Below, piece by piece: positions 50,736-61,731 of a DNA stretch of 64,000 bases (position 1 is the stretch's first letter; each line of letters begins with the position of its first letter). The stretch lies in assembly GCA_036245525.1 (NCBI GenBank), contig BTPG01000001.1, forward strand, positions 175,371,517 to 175,435,516, written 5' to 3'. Below the pieces are notes generated by a model that did not search any database, was not told where the DNA came from, and worked only from the letters and a program-made list of their open reading frames with translations. The translations under genes were made by a program, and so were the position numbers. This DNA is from Semisulcospira habei. Lineage: Eukaryota; Mollusca; Gastropoda; Semisulcospiridae.

Positions 50736-53547
50736 TTACTGTAACAAGATGTTATATAAACGAGTTTTGAAGGTTCTAGAATTAGAAATAGATTTAATTT
50801 GGGGTGGTAGTTTGTTCCAGGCTTTGGCACCTGAGAACGAAAGGCTGGTTTTATATATATCGAGCCTGGCCCTTGGTAGCTGTAACAAACTGTTCCTCGT
50901 GTTTTGTCTTTGACTATCCAAAAATAACATACGAAGGTAAGATGGGGTTTTATGGTGAAGAATTTTATGCATAAGTATGCATCGATTAAATGTGAACTGT
51001 TTGTTTAGGTTTAGCAGTCGGATGGTTCTAAACTTTTCGTCGGTGGGAGAGGGACCAGGCACAGTTAACTTTACCCCTCGACGGTACAATGAGTTAAGTT
51101 TCTTTAAATGTACGTCACTGCATCCATCCCAGATAGTGGAGCAGTAATCACAGTGTGTCTTAATATGGGCATGGAGAAAGAGTCTTCTAGTCTCAGTGTT
51201 AACTATTTGACTTAGTTTTGATAGCAGGAATAGATTTTTAGATATTGTTTTGCAGGTGTTTTCGATATGTGGTTCCCAGCTGAGCTGGTTATCTACTGTG
51301 ACTCCAAGCAAACGGTGTTTTTTAACTTGATCAAGGGGCTCAGAGTTCAGGTATAATGTTAAGGGCAGGAGACCACGTTGATGTTTTTGGCGTGAAGTAA
51401 TTAACATACTCTTTGTCTTTTGGACACTAATTATCATATGATTATGTTGGCACCAGCTTGAAACCTCATCAAGACTTTGCTGGAGAACTTCGTTTATTTT
51501 TGGCAATTCGCTGTTTGATGTATGTATGGTAGTGTCATCAGCAAATAAGTCACACGTTGCATCGGGATGTGAGATAGAGAATGGTAAATCATTGATAAAT
51601 ATGTTGAATAACAATGGGCCCAAAATTGACCCCTGAGGAACACCACACGTTACTAAACCTTCACTCGAGTAATTACCATGAAGCAAAACTTTCTGTCTTC
51701 TGTCACTTAGATAGGATGATATGAGATGTACGGTATTGGAATCGATGTGATACATCGGTAATTTTTTTTAATAAGATAGAGTGGTTGACTAAATCAAAAG
51801 CTTTTTTAAGGTCAAGAAAAACTGCACCTGATAACTGAGAATTATTAATGACTGTAAGCCATTTATCAATTATATGTATAAGGGCAGTTTGGCAAGAGTG
51901 CTGCGGGCGAAACCCAGACTGCATTTTACTGAGTAGACAGTTCTGTTCTAGAAAATTTTGCAGATGTGTATGGATATGTTTTTCAATAGGTTTTGAGATA
52001 ACTGGTAGAATGGAGATAGGTCTATAATCATTCAATGAGTTTAAGTTTTTGCTTTTGGGAAGGGGAATGACCTTAGCTGTTTTTAACTCATCAGGGAAAA
52101 TATTTCTTTGAATAGAAAGATTGTAAATGAACGTTAGAGACTCAACTATGTAGGGCAGAGCTATTTTAAGAATTTCGCAACTGATGCCATCTGAACCACA
52201 TGACCTCTTTTTCATATTAGATATATATTTACCCACGTCAAAAACAGTCATTGGGGGGAGTGAGAAAACACAACCAGCAGTATTGTTACTGTGAAATCGT
52301 AGTTGCTCAGAACATTGGTATTTCGCAGGATCATTTGTATTAGTGCGTGCTAAAGTCTCAGCTATACTAAGAAAGTGGGTATTGAAGGTATCTGCAGTGA
52401 GCTCAGGTGCAATGTTCATGTCTCTGTGATTGTGACCTTTAGTAAAGGTGTTGATAACTTGCCAAACAGAGCGCAGGTCCTTGCCGTCTGCAATGATCTG
52501 TTCAGCATGTTGTCTTTGAGCTTTTCGGACCAAAGATTTGACAAAATTTCTTTGCTTTTTATAGTCAACAAATTTCTTTTCTTTCTTAAGTGTATCTCTG
52601 AGTTGCATGGCTGCTTTTATTTCTCCAGTTAGCCATTCAGGAATTGTGGGATGTTTGACACGTTTTGTTCGCACTGGGGCATGTTTATCTAGAACACCGA
52701 GGAACAGTTCATACCAGCGGGTGAGGGCTTCATTTGGGTCATTGTAATTTAACACATCATTAAATGGGGTATTGGATAAGTCATAGAGAAAGGCATTCTG
52801 GTTAAATTTTTTGAAAGACCTGTAAATAATAGTAGTATGCCCTGTGCAAGATTTCTTAGCTAATTTGGCAGACAGCGAGAAAGATACTGGGAAGTGATCA
52901 CTGATAGAAAAATTGAGAACATGGACATTATTAACAGCATTTACATTTGTAGTATAGATATGGTCTATCATTGTCGCAGAAGATGAAGTAACTCGTGTGG
53001 GCGACTGAATAACTTGTGTTAAACCAAGAAAAGAGATCATTGAATTCCATGAAGAGTAACAGTCTTTTAACAAATCAACATTAAAATCACCTAGGATATG
53101 TATATCACCCCTGCATTTCTGTACTGTGTCAATCATTGATTCAAAGTCATCAAGCCATGCCACTGTGGCCGCTGGATTTCTATAAATAAACCCTACAAGA
53201 ACGGGTGATGACTTCGATGTTTTTATTTCCAGCCACATGCATTCAATTTGCTTTGATTCTAGGTCAAGTCTTCTAGTCACATATTGAATTATAGAGTCAT
53301 GTATGTATATTACTATGCCAGTTTGGCCTAGAACAGTGGCATCACGACGTAGAATAGCAAAATTAGGTATGGAGATTGCCTGATCACTGATATTGTCTGT
53401 CAGGCGGGATTCAGTGAAGCCAAAGATATGAAATTGTGATGGCTGATTTAAGAGAATAGTGATGTCAGGTATTTTGCGGCAGAGATGATACACATTAAGG
53501 TGGCCAATGTTCAAGAGACGATCTGGGTTGTTGGTATTTGGTGACAT
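50736..53547 (-). pseudogene. CR1-like ORF2: APE endonuclease and reverse transcriptase, one frame shift
   Basis: The first part (53547-51703, 614 aa) starts MSPNTNNPDRLLNIGHLNVY. Endonuclease motifs are FTESRLTD (about residue 45), GDFNVDLL (about 155) and SDHFPVSF (about 228). RT motifs follow: NDYRPISILPVISK, QSGFRPQHSCQTA and motif A (AVFLDLKKAFDLVNH). The frame breaks in a run of eight A (coding strand, about 51760-51767) just after motif A. It resumes in the second part (51755-50736) with ISSYLSDRRQ, motif B (GVPQGSILGPLLFNIFINDL), the FADD box (LFADDTTIHTSN) and the C-terminal region (CILMHKILHHKTPSYL). All catalytic residues I can see are present and one homopolymer slip is the only lesion, so it is either a very young copy or an assembly error. 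Confidence 0.92.
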
Positions 53548-54797
53548 CTGTCTTTCTGACTACAGGATAATGGGAGAAAAAAGAAACTGGTTGCACTTGT
53601 GAAATAACAAGAGAATGAGAAAGTAAAGTTAAATAACCGAAGCTAAATACCCGATAACAGGTTTAACACGAACGATCTAATGTATGCAATAAGTAATGAC
53701 ACGCAATAAGATTTCCAAACAAGATACGTGTCACAAATGAGAGTTCAATGTTCCTATAACTCAATGCTGCCTTACAAGATACCCTAAAATTATTATTATT
53801 TAAATCGCAGAAGCGTCTAGCAATTTCTTATGTCCGGACAAATCCAAAGAAAAGCACAAGCAGATACAAATATGCTTGTGATGAAAGTGTCAACACTCGC
53901 ACGATATGTCAAGATGATGCCATCGCAGCACACATTTAAGATATTAAATAGATAATAGTAATCAAAATACAGTAAGACATGCTATCCATGAATTACTATT
54001 TTCATCTAGTAATATATCGGCATATAATACTGAAGGAATCATAAGACACTCAGTCTATGCCCGTCACATTTCTATTGTATTGAGTATGAGTGCCTCGCAT
54101 AGCCTGACATATTAGATAAGTCGACAGGCAGACAATGAAACATTCTAGTGATTATGATGTAGTGAATATCACCAAAGAATTAAAATAGAGAGTCATAGTC
54201 TATTCTATGCTCACCGCCTTCCTCGTATAATGTGTACGAGTGCACGTCAAGACAATACAGGAACGGGAAAAAAGCGATGGGCATAAAATAAAGTATGCTA
54301 CTGACATGCTGAAAGGATCCTGCCGAGAATATCATTTCAAACGCAGACAGAGGTCATATTCAGTTTATATGCTTAACACCTTCGACAAGTGAAAAGTCTC
54401 AGATATGCATCATTAGTAAAGTGGCAACATATGCTAGTAAAGCAATATTTCATTTTCTCTCTCAGACGCAGCTCACAATCAACGGTCGATGAAGATCTTG
54501 AATCAGCATCACATCGGAATATATTGTTAGAACTACAGGGTCATACTCTATTCTATGCCCTGCGCCTTCCAACATGTATTGGACGGTGAGTGTCTAGACA
54601 TGTAGATTTCCAGTTGGGCTAAAGCGTGGGGCATAAAATGGAGTAAGCCAGTGACAACACTGTGATTGAGACTACCAAAATAAAACAAGAAGGCCATACC
54701 CAAGTCTATGCCCATCATCCCTCTCACACAGAGATATGAGGTGTATGAAGGTTATGAGCATAGAGTGGGGCATGCCGCCGTGTATCGTACTGCAAAC
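53548..54797 (-). other. ORF1-ORF2 spacer with degenerate repeats
   Basis: 1.25 kb with no long frame. Related phrases recur: (A)GTCTATGCCC near 54050, 54198 (GTCTATTCTATGCTC), 54546 (CTCTATTCTATGCCC) and 54702; GGGCATAAAAT(A/G)(A/G)AGTA near 54279 and 54637, with GAGCATAGAGTGGGGC near 54756. They suggest decayed tandem units. Confidence 0.6.
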
Positions 54798-57458
54798 TCA
54801 GCTCATAATGTAGGGTTTTAGGAGTTCTGCAACAAGCCGCAGGGGGTCAAAGGGTTGTGCAGATGGAGCTGAAGGGGCCATGAAGTCAGGTGAGTAGACA
54901 GGCTGCCCCATCTCCAAGGGGTTGACGTCGCTGGGCTGAACGTGTGTGGGTGTGGGTCGTACCATCTGTGGTGGTGTAGGCCGGTAGACATGCTGGGCAG
55001 ACATACCCATCTCAGAGTTGTTGCTATAGAGGGGGTGTGACGCCATGTGATGAGTACGAGGCAGGTAGAATGGCTGACCTGCAGAAGGTGATTTAGTAGC
55101 AGGGTCATAGTGTGGGGGTGTCAACATGTGTGCATCTGTTATACTCTGAGCCCCAGTAGACGTATGCTGGGGAGAGGGCGCTCCAGCAACCACTGCACTG
55201 TATAGACGTGTCTGGCAGAGCTCTTTAGACCGCTGAGAAGTCTCTGACTGCAGAGACTGCTGAGAGTGTGGAGTGCGCCCCCAGGAGTTAAAGCTGTGTT
55301 GTCGACGGTAATTGTTTCGAGCGGGCGTGTGCTCTGATTCTCTGCCCGCTGTAACCCTGTGTAAGCGATTTCCGGTGTGGGGGTTGTCACTGGATGGAGA
55401 CGCGAATACAGCAGCTACGTTGAGTGCCAAGTACCTTGTGCCACGGGGGCTGGGGTGTAGTGAGTCTCGGTAGAGAGCTTGACGCGGTGCTTGATTAGCA
55501 GTGAGAAAGATGCTGCTATGGTCTATGAACTCAACGCCAAGTTTCTTGCAAGCTGTACTCAAGTTCACATTTGACGTCATGGTTGCTGGCTTTTTTGGGT
55601 GTGCACCTTTCGCAGGTACAATGGAAGACATGTGTAGTCTGGCAGCGGGAAAGGCTTTTTTACATGTCTGAAGGAGATGGGACCACCTGCGTTCCTCCAC
55701 AGCTGACTTGTCAGTGCAGTCGTTAACCCCAACATGGATGGTGAGATGCTGCACGTGGTGATGTGGGCCTGGCTGGGTAGTTACCCACTTCTCAATGTCG
55801 GCAATTTGTAGACCAGGGACTGCACATTTTTGGACTCTACTGCCTGCCGGCACCATCCTGTAGACATCAACTGGACGGAGCACGGAGTCTCCAACAAAGA
55901 GGAAGGTAACCTCGCCCATGATAGGCTGCTGGAGAAGCTGTTCGCATGATGAGAGGAAGTCATTATGTGTAGAGGACGTAGCTGGCCGATCATTGCTGAC
56001 GGGGACTGCACCTTTTCCCGGTATAGCCGATTTCATCCTGCCAGTGCAGTCCCCGCTCTTGGGAACAATAGGGTTTGAGTCTTCACTGTTGTCAGCTAGG
56101 ACAGAAAAGCTATTACCTGTGGAGACAGTGGCAGTGACAGCCACTTCACACGTTGTAGGCTTCTCAGTGGACAGTGAGGACCTGCAGGCTCCTGACGGCA
56201 TGAAATCAGTGACCTGGACGCCCGATGAAGCCACAGATTGTTGCGGTGCTTGCAGTGCTGTGATGTCCTTATTAGCAGCGACAAGCTGACTAGCCAGGGT
56301 GATGTTCTCTTTTTCCAGATCAGCGACCCGGGACTCGAGAGCTTTCAGAGTGGCGCCAAGCTGACTGGCTAGCGCGACCTTCTCCCTTTCCAGGTCAGCC
56401 ACTCGGGACTCGAACGCTTTTACTGCAGCGTCAAGCTGACCTAGTAGGGCGTTGTTTTCGTTATCCCGGAAGACAGTTCGGGATTCTACAGCTTTAACTG
56501 CAGCAACACCCTCCTTCCCAAGATCAGTGAATCTGGCCTCGAGCGCTTTTGATGCAGCTTCAAATGTATGTGTCAATGCATTGATTTCCTCCCCTACCTG
56601 TGCAATCTTTGTAAACAAGTGGGGCGTGTTGAAGACGGTGGGTAGGCGACGATAGCGGCGCGCGGAGCTGCAAATGCGTTTGATACTAGAACTTGGTGGC
56701 GTGGAGCAGCAATTGAGGAGTTCCTCTTCATCTATGTCTGACCACTCCGGTTCAGACAAGTCATGCTTGCCCTTTGCGACTGGAGAATGGCAGCATTTCA
56801 GCAGTGTCTCCTCGTCGATGTCAGACCACTCGGCTTTGGTAGATGTGTCAAAGCAAGTTTCTTTCAGAATTCCAGGTGTGGGAGCGAAGTCTGAAAATAC
56901 CGCAGGCATCTGGATGGAGGCCAGCTGACGTGCATACGCCTTCTCCAGGGCAGCGGTTGGGCAGTCCACATCCAAGATTGACGCTACTAGCGGTCCTAGA
57001 CTATCGATTTCATCCTCTCCAACCAGGGGGCAGAGAACACCTTGGGCTAGCAGGGTTCCGGTGTTTTCAACGTGCTTAAAGTAAAGACTGTATGTAATAA
57101 GTTTATCATCATCTGTGATTAGTCTGATGATCGTCTTGGACAGGTGAGCAGGTGGTATTGATGGGCCAAGAAGGGGCTCGGTGCAGTTGACCTGTACAGT
57201 GGCTTCAGTGTCATCACGGTGTTCAATCTGTAGACATGACTGGTGTGACGCGGGTTTACAGTAGCGTCTCAAAAGGACACGTCGCCATACGTATAATTCC
57301 TCGAGAGAACAATGCAGAACCTTTTGTAGTTCATCGCGAGTATCCTGTAGCTGGAAAACATTACGGGTAGCTACAGTAGGTGTAGCTGATGTTTCAGACA
57401 TGGTGATGGATATACATTTTATTGGCAGAGAGTTGTTTGTGCGCTGCAGAAATGGCAA
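54798..57458 (-). CDS. CR1-like ORF1 protein with SGNH/GDSL esterase domain, 886 aa
   Basis: Intact. The N-terminal region (1-210) is unassigned. Two copies of an acidic motif follow (AEWSDIDEETLLKCC about 213 and PEWSDIDEEELLNCC about 240). A coiled coil spans about 285-405, with internal repeats (FESRVADLEREKVALASQL and LESRVADLEKENITLASQL). The SGNH hydrolase domain (about 510-680) shows block I FLFVGDSVLRPVD (catalytic Ser), GLQIADIEKW (block II), HVGVNDCTD (GxND, block III) and DSLHPSPRGTRYLA (Asp/His, block V). The tail is long, Q/P/S-rich and probably disordered. Esterase ORF1s are known in CR1/L2 LINEs; the protein likely trimerises through the coiled coil and packages element RNA, and the esterase substrate is unknown. 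A second ATG (MSETSATPTVATRN) lies 19 codons in and may be the true start. Confidence 0.9.
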   Translation of the reverse strand: MPFLQRTNNSLPIKCISITMSETSATPTVATRNVFQLQDTRDELQKVLHCSLEELYVWRRVLLRRYCKPASHQSCLQIEHRDDTEATVQVNCTEPLLGPSIPPAHLSKTIIRLITDDDKLITYSLYFKHVENTGTLLAQGVLCPLVGEDEIDSLGPLVASILDVDCPTAALEKAYARQLASIQMPAVFSDFAPTPGILKETCFDTSTKAEWSDIDEETLLKCCHSPVAKGKHDLSEPEWSDIDEEELLNCCSTPPSSSIKRICSSARRYRRLPTVFNTPHLFTKIAQVGEEINALTHTFEAASKALEARFTDLGKEGVAAVKAVESRTVFRDNENNALLGQLDAAVKAFESRVADLEREKVALASQLGATLKALESRVADLEKENITLASQLVAANKDITALQAPQQSVASSGVQVTDFMPSGACRSSLSTEKPTTCEVAVTATVSTGNSFSVLADNSEDSNPIVPKSGDCTGRMKSAIPGKGAVPVSNDRPATSSTHNDFLSSCEQLLQQPIMGEVTFLFVGDSVLRPVDVYRMVPAGSRVQKCAVPGLQIADIEKWVTTQPGPHHHVQHLTIHVGVNDCTDKSAVEERRWSHLLQTCKKAFPAARLHMSSIVPAKGAHPKKPATMTSNVNLSTACKKLGVEFIDHSSIFLTANQAPRQALYRDSLHPSPRGTRYLALNVAAVFASPSSDNPHTGNRLHRVTAGRESEHTPARNNYRRQHSFNSWGRTPHSQQSLQSETSQRSKELCQTRLYSAVVAGAPSPQHTSTGAQSITDAHMLTPPHYDPATKSPSAGQPFYLPRTHHMASHPLYSNNSEMGMSAQHVYRPTPPQMVRPTPTHVQPSDVNPLEMGQPVYSPDFMAPSAPSAQPFDPLRLVAELLKPYIMS

Positions 57459-58027
57459 TCATAGTGCATGAAATTAGATGTTCGACAGCATGACTATGAT
57501 ACCAATGCGTGATTGGGATACATTTCTAGGGGAAGGCACTCGCGAGAGGGAGATAATTTGTCGGAGTCAGCTGCTCAAGTTCCAAGTGACGCGTCAGCCG
57601 CTTTAGATCCAAAAGGTGCGAGACGCGCAAATGTACGCAAACAATGTTATCAATAAACGTAATTTTCAGTCTGTTTGACAAGTCATTTTTAATTAGAGCA
57701 TATAAGAAGTACACGCTCAATTGTTTCTTTTCAAGCCCACACTATTGCAAACATTCACAAAAAGTATTCAAGAAATCAAAACTCACTTGGTGCAGTGTTG
57801 TAGATCTACTCCAAGGTTAGGCTAACGAAAGTCGTGGAACAAAAATAGCATTTGAGGTGTTCACAATCACCTTTCAGGATTATTTATCACATATTAAAGA
57901 ATCCGTAACTGTTGCACACCTACACACGCTCCACTTCAGGACTTTAGTTCCAGATGAATATAATAACTACACATTTGAAGCGGAGATGTGAAAAGATAGT
58001 TTTGACAGTGTATCCTCGGTGGCGCAG
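57459..58027. other. Probable LINE leader and flank
   Basis: No supported gene. The 5' end of the LINE is probably within this stretch; I cannot place it. Confidence 0.35.
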
Positions 58028-58028
58028 C

Positions 58029-58113
<85 letters not shown>

Positions 58114-58548
58114 CCGCGCGCGCGAGAGAGAATGACGTCATATTTAGAATATTATTTCAGTGTCTGCGTGGTGACGGAGTTGCCGCTTTCACGTTACCGC
58201 CACTGTCTGACTTTCTATTGAAGTGAAGTTTTTTTAGTGTTTTAATTCTTTTCTGAAAAGAATTAATTTTGACTAAAGTAGTTCAAAGGATACAAAGCTG
58301 GCTGACGAACTCATCCAATGTCTTTCTCCAAACAAGCTATATGCAAAAGTTCAAGTAAATATGACAAAATTTACGGACTTTAATCTGGTTCAACCGACTT
58401 CCTATAAACGGTTGTTTATGTCTTCAATGAGACATTCAATTACAATATGCTAGGAGGCTCTCTTAGCCACCCACTTAAGAAAGTATTTCGCCAAGTTTTA
58501 AGCTTGTGTACAGAAATATCGTAGGTTCTCTTGTTTACATACATATAT

Positions 58549-58552
<4 letters not shown>

Positions 58553-58616
<64 letters not shown>

Positions 58617-59078
58617 ACACTCACACATGCATATGTATGTGTGTGTGTGTATGTATGTGTGTGCGTATATACATACAAAACATAACGCATAACATAACAT
58701 AACATAATATAACATAATATAATATAACATATAACATAATAACAACACAACATAAAACATAACATATAACATATATAACATAACATATAACATAACATAT
58801 ATCACATTATCACATCATCACATCACATCACCATCATCATCATCATCATCAGCACATCATCATCACATCATCATCATCACATCCACATCACATCCACATC
58901 ACATCCACATCACATCATCACCACAACACATCGTCACCACAACACATCATCACCACAACACATCACCACAACACAACACAGCACAAAAACATCACAACAA
59001 CACATCACAACAACACATCACAACAACACATCACAACAACACAACACAAAACAACACAACACAACACACGCACATACA
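58553..59078. repeat. Microsatellite cascade: (AC)n, (ATAAC)n, (CAT)n, (CACAA)n
   Basis: AC run 58553-58620; TG/GTAT part 58630-58668; ACATAAC-type units 58680-58800; ATC/CATCA units 58805-58930; CACAACACAT units 58930-59075. Each type grades into the next. Confidence 0.95.
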
Positions 59079-59257
59079 TACGGCGCTTTGCGCCAAATGT
59101 ACGTTCAGCAGGGAGGTTAGAGTAACTAGACATGACGTAATTTTTATCTTGTTAATTCAATTGTTAGAGGTTTGGCCTGCCCGCCTTTGACATCATGGAC
59201 ATGCTATTAAATTCGCCCCACCGCGACCCGTTCTAAAAAAAATCCCTTCTATAAATA

Positions 59258-59323
59258 CTCACAAACCAGATAGGTGATCTAACTGTTGTCTGTCCAGCGC
59301 TGTGATTCCCCTTGGTTTGAGTA
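59258..59323 (-). mobile_element. Small structured retroposon, copy 3, 5'-inverted (66 bp)
   Basis: Flanked by a 13-bp target duplication CCTTCTATAAATA (59245-59257 and 59324-59336). The paralogous repeat at 62287-62305 is an empty site. Read on the minus strand it has the family 3' end (CACCTATCTGGTTTGTGAG) in sense orientation, with the upstream segment (GATCTAACTGTTGTCTGTCC ... GGTTTGAGTA) inverted, the signature of twin priming. Confidence 0.85.
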
Positions 59324-59452
59324 CCTTCTATAAATAGAAGGGACTTAAAACAGATTATAGTTAGCGCGGTTTGATTCGGTGATGTCAAGACTTCCTGTTA
59401 TTGTCCTGACAGCGATTTCCCGATGAGCGTATGAGTCGCGTATCCTCTCAAG

Positions 59453-59536
59453 ATGGCAGCCACGACTAGCGTGATGACGTCAGCTTCCCGAGTCCTATTG
59501 CAGAACTTGGTATGGCGGGCTAAGATGAGCCAGTAA
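59453..59536 (+). CDS. Micro-ORF, 27 aa, possible first exon
   Basis: MAATTSVMTSASRVLLQNLV WRAKMSQ, stop TAA, preceded by AAG ATGG context. It has no acidic residue, three basic residues and an amphipathic pattern, as in a mitochondrial presequence. A GTAATG at the end could be a donor. AATAAA-like sequence follows about 20 bp later. No family recognised; it may be chance. Confidence 0.2.
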   Translation: MAATTSVMTSASRVLLQNLVWRAKMSQ

Positions 59537-60239
59537 TGTTGGGCACAAGACCAACAATAATAAAACTTTTCACAGTGTCTTGAATCACTGAATGTTTCGC
59601 CTCGTCTCCCACAAATATTATATATAATCTCGCCAGGTGCCCATTTTTGTTGTTATTGTCATATCCAAAGTTTGTGATAAGCGAAGAGTGCCGGCGGGAA
59701 AAACTACGTGTTATTATATCCCGGCGACGTTGTTATGAGCAAAGCAGACTGTGAATGAATGAACGAAGGAACGAACGAACCAACCAACCAACCAACGAAA
59801 CTGAACGAACGAACGAACGAACCAACCAACCAACCAACCAACCAACCAACCAACCAACCAACCAACCAACCAAACCAACCAATCAATAGATGGTTGGCCA
59901 GTCAGTTGGTTTCGAATTAATGGTGTGTAACAGTGCAGTCAAAGACTGAGTCATCAGCGCACACGATTCGACGAGATTGGTCGAAATCGGGAGATTCAGA
60001 ATAAGCTGAGCCGAGTTACCTAAAAATCCGTTATGTGTTGGTCTGTTATTTGTACATTATGGTTTTGAATCGTAGAGTCCAGTATCACAGAGCAGCGTAC
60101 AATATTGCTGGTTTTCTTAACAGGATAACACGAGCAGGGGAGCATACTCAGGACGTCCGCGAGTCTCGGTTAACTGGTCGGGAATGAGGAAGCGGACAGT
60201 CTCGGCGAACCACGGCGTCTCTCGCAATACTTCCAATCT
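59537..60239. repeat. Non-coding stretch with (AACC/AACG)n
   Basis: Tetranucleotide array at 59757-59885 (AACG units grading into AACC units). No gene. Confidence 0.8.
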
Positions 60240-60373
60240 TTTCCGGCATCACCCTGATGCCTTTTGTCGTCATCAAGAACTTTCTGACCCTGTCTCTACC
60301 CGCAACTATTGTGACGGTGAAAACGGACACGTTCAGAACAGATGGGTCTTTCCTTTCAATCACAACCCCCACC

Positions 60374-60375
<2 letters not shown>

Positions 60376-60418
<43 letters not shown>

Positions 60419-60510
60419 ACCAAAAACAACAACAAACAAACAAAAAAGAAACAAACAAATAAAAAAAAAAAACAACCAACCAACAAACAAACAAACAAAC
60501 AAACAATCTT
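60376..60510 (+). repeat. Poly(A) and (AAAC)n tracts
   Basis: A run of 39 A, then CAAA/CAAC-type repeats. Confidence 0.95.
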
Positions 60511-60590
60511 GGCACGTGGCTGTTGATGAATCATGATTAACATGAATCATACACACGTTGTCATCAATATCTATTACTATATATTAAACA

Positions 60591-60805
60591 TTAACCCCTT
60601 CATTGTCGAGAAACATTGAGCACCACCCTGCTGCAAGAGGTATTGATCCTCATGAGCTGTTGCGGGGGTTTATGAGGATCTATGCCTAGGTCTTGCTGAC
60701 ACCATTTTATTCCTTTGACAACTGGGGATGTTTGACGTTGACTTCGCAATGATTTAAAAAAAAACAAAACAACCTGTCTGCATCCACCGACAATAAAAGG
60801 GTTAA
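60591..60805. mobile_element. Family 1 MITE, complete
   Basis: TTAA at both boundaries; paralogue of 2688-2915. Confidence 0.8.
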
Positions 60806-60945
60806 TAGGGATGATCATTTTATGAGAATTTGATAATCTGTGTCTTCATATTATGATTCCTACTTAACATTGCTTTCTTTTCACAAGAGACTCATCAGTT
60901 AGGCGGTGCTTCTATCACAAATGACAAAAAATAATTACCCATGTA

Positions 60946-61044
60946 TATACTGACGAGCAAAATAAATGAGACATTTTAGGAATCATCGGAGACAAGTGTT
61001 TCCGATGATTTCAAAATGCCGCATGTATTTTGCCTATCAATATA
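60946..61044. mobile_element. Foldback MITE (hairpin family A)
   Basis: Paralogue of 3056-3157. Arms GACATTTTAGGAATCATCGG and CCGATGATTTCAAAATG. Confidence 0.7.
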
Positions 61045-61117
61045 TTTCCTCTAGAGTGCATGAACAGTTTAGTGTGTTTTCTTGTTTACGTCATTATTCA
61101 TGGCGTGAGCTTTGAAA

Positions 61118-61300
61118 ATACTGCGGGAAGCTGTGATGCTCGGGTCGAAGAGCTGTTAACTCTCGTCCAAAACGTCTCAGGTTTGAATCCAGCTGGGGTC
61201 AATTTTTTCAGACCCCTTTCGGTGCCCCATCTTTGAAATCCTCTTCGTGGTGGTCAAAAGACGTTAAACCTTATTGCATGGTCTTATTCAGTAAATAAAA
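61118..61300 (+). mobile_element. tRNA-headed SINE, copy 3
   Basis: B-box-like GGTTTGAATCC (61180-61190) and the shared body. Paralogue of 3230-3405. Confidence 0.75.
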
Positions 61301-61500
61301 CGTAACACCACTGCTATGCTCCAGAATTGACAAGTGTTCTGGTGATTTCTCACAACAAAAGGCCAAAAGCTGTTCCTGACCACATATTCCTCCCCGCAGG
61401 CAATCTGCAATCACTTTTGTGACGTGGACTTTAAAAAAACCTCGAAGTCATCAACCAACGAACGCTGAAGTTGAAGAATTCAGTCCTAGGGTTGAAAGTA

Positions 61501-61698
61501 TTAACCCTTCAGCCGAGAAATACTGAACACCATCCAACTGCAAGAGACATAGATCCTCATGGGCCCCCGCAGTCGCGGGGGCTCATGAGGATCTATGTCT
61601 CTTGCTATCCATGATCCGTAGGCGGCTGAGACTTTTGGTCGTTGGCAGAACACAGATTTAAGGAATACGATCTGCGTAAAGTGGCAGGAAAGCGTTAA
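61501..61698. mobile_element. Family 1 MITE, complete
   Basis: TTAA on both sides. Hairpin ACATAGATCCTCATGGGCCC...GGGGGCTCATGAGGATCTAT GT. Intact counterpart of the truncated copy at 3606-3653. Confidence 0.85.
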
Positions 61699-61731
61699 TT
61701 CCGCTTGTTGTTATTTCTGTTCCTCCGACAG

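Larger units (their letters stand above)
58028..59340 (-). repeat. Interspersed repeat R, copy 1, with microsatellite cascade
   Basis: Matches 62285-62945 in inverted orientation at both ends: (GA)n, GACGTCATATTTAGAATATT, TTAATTCTTTTCTGAAAAGA, CTCTCTTAGCCACCC on one side; GGCGCTTTGCGCCAAATGTA, TAACTAGACATGACGTAATT, GCGACCCGTTCTAAAAA, CCCTTCTATAAATA on the other. The middle is about 530 bp of simple repeats where copy 2 has about 55 bp. A small retroposon is inserted at 59258. Confidence 0.88.
60240..61550 (+). repeat. Direct duplication, copy 2 (less interrupted)
   Basis: Matches 1-24/282-412 and 2650-3653. Own additions include A-rich runs at 60376-60520. Its intact MITE at 61501-61698 shows what copy 1 lost when the DIRS array joined at 3654. 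Confidence 0.85.

Noticed and set aside
59453..59536. A confirmed mitochondrial small protein
   Set aside because: Only composition supports it; kept as a low-confidence micro-ORF, not as an identified gene.
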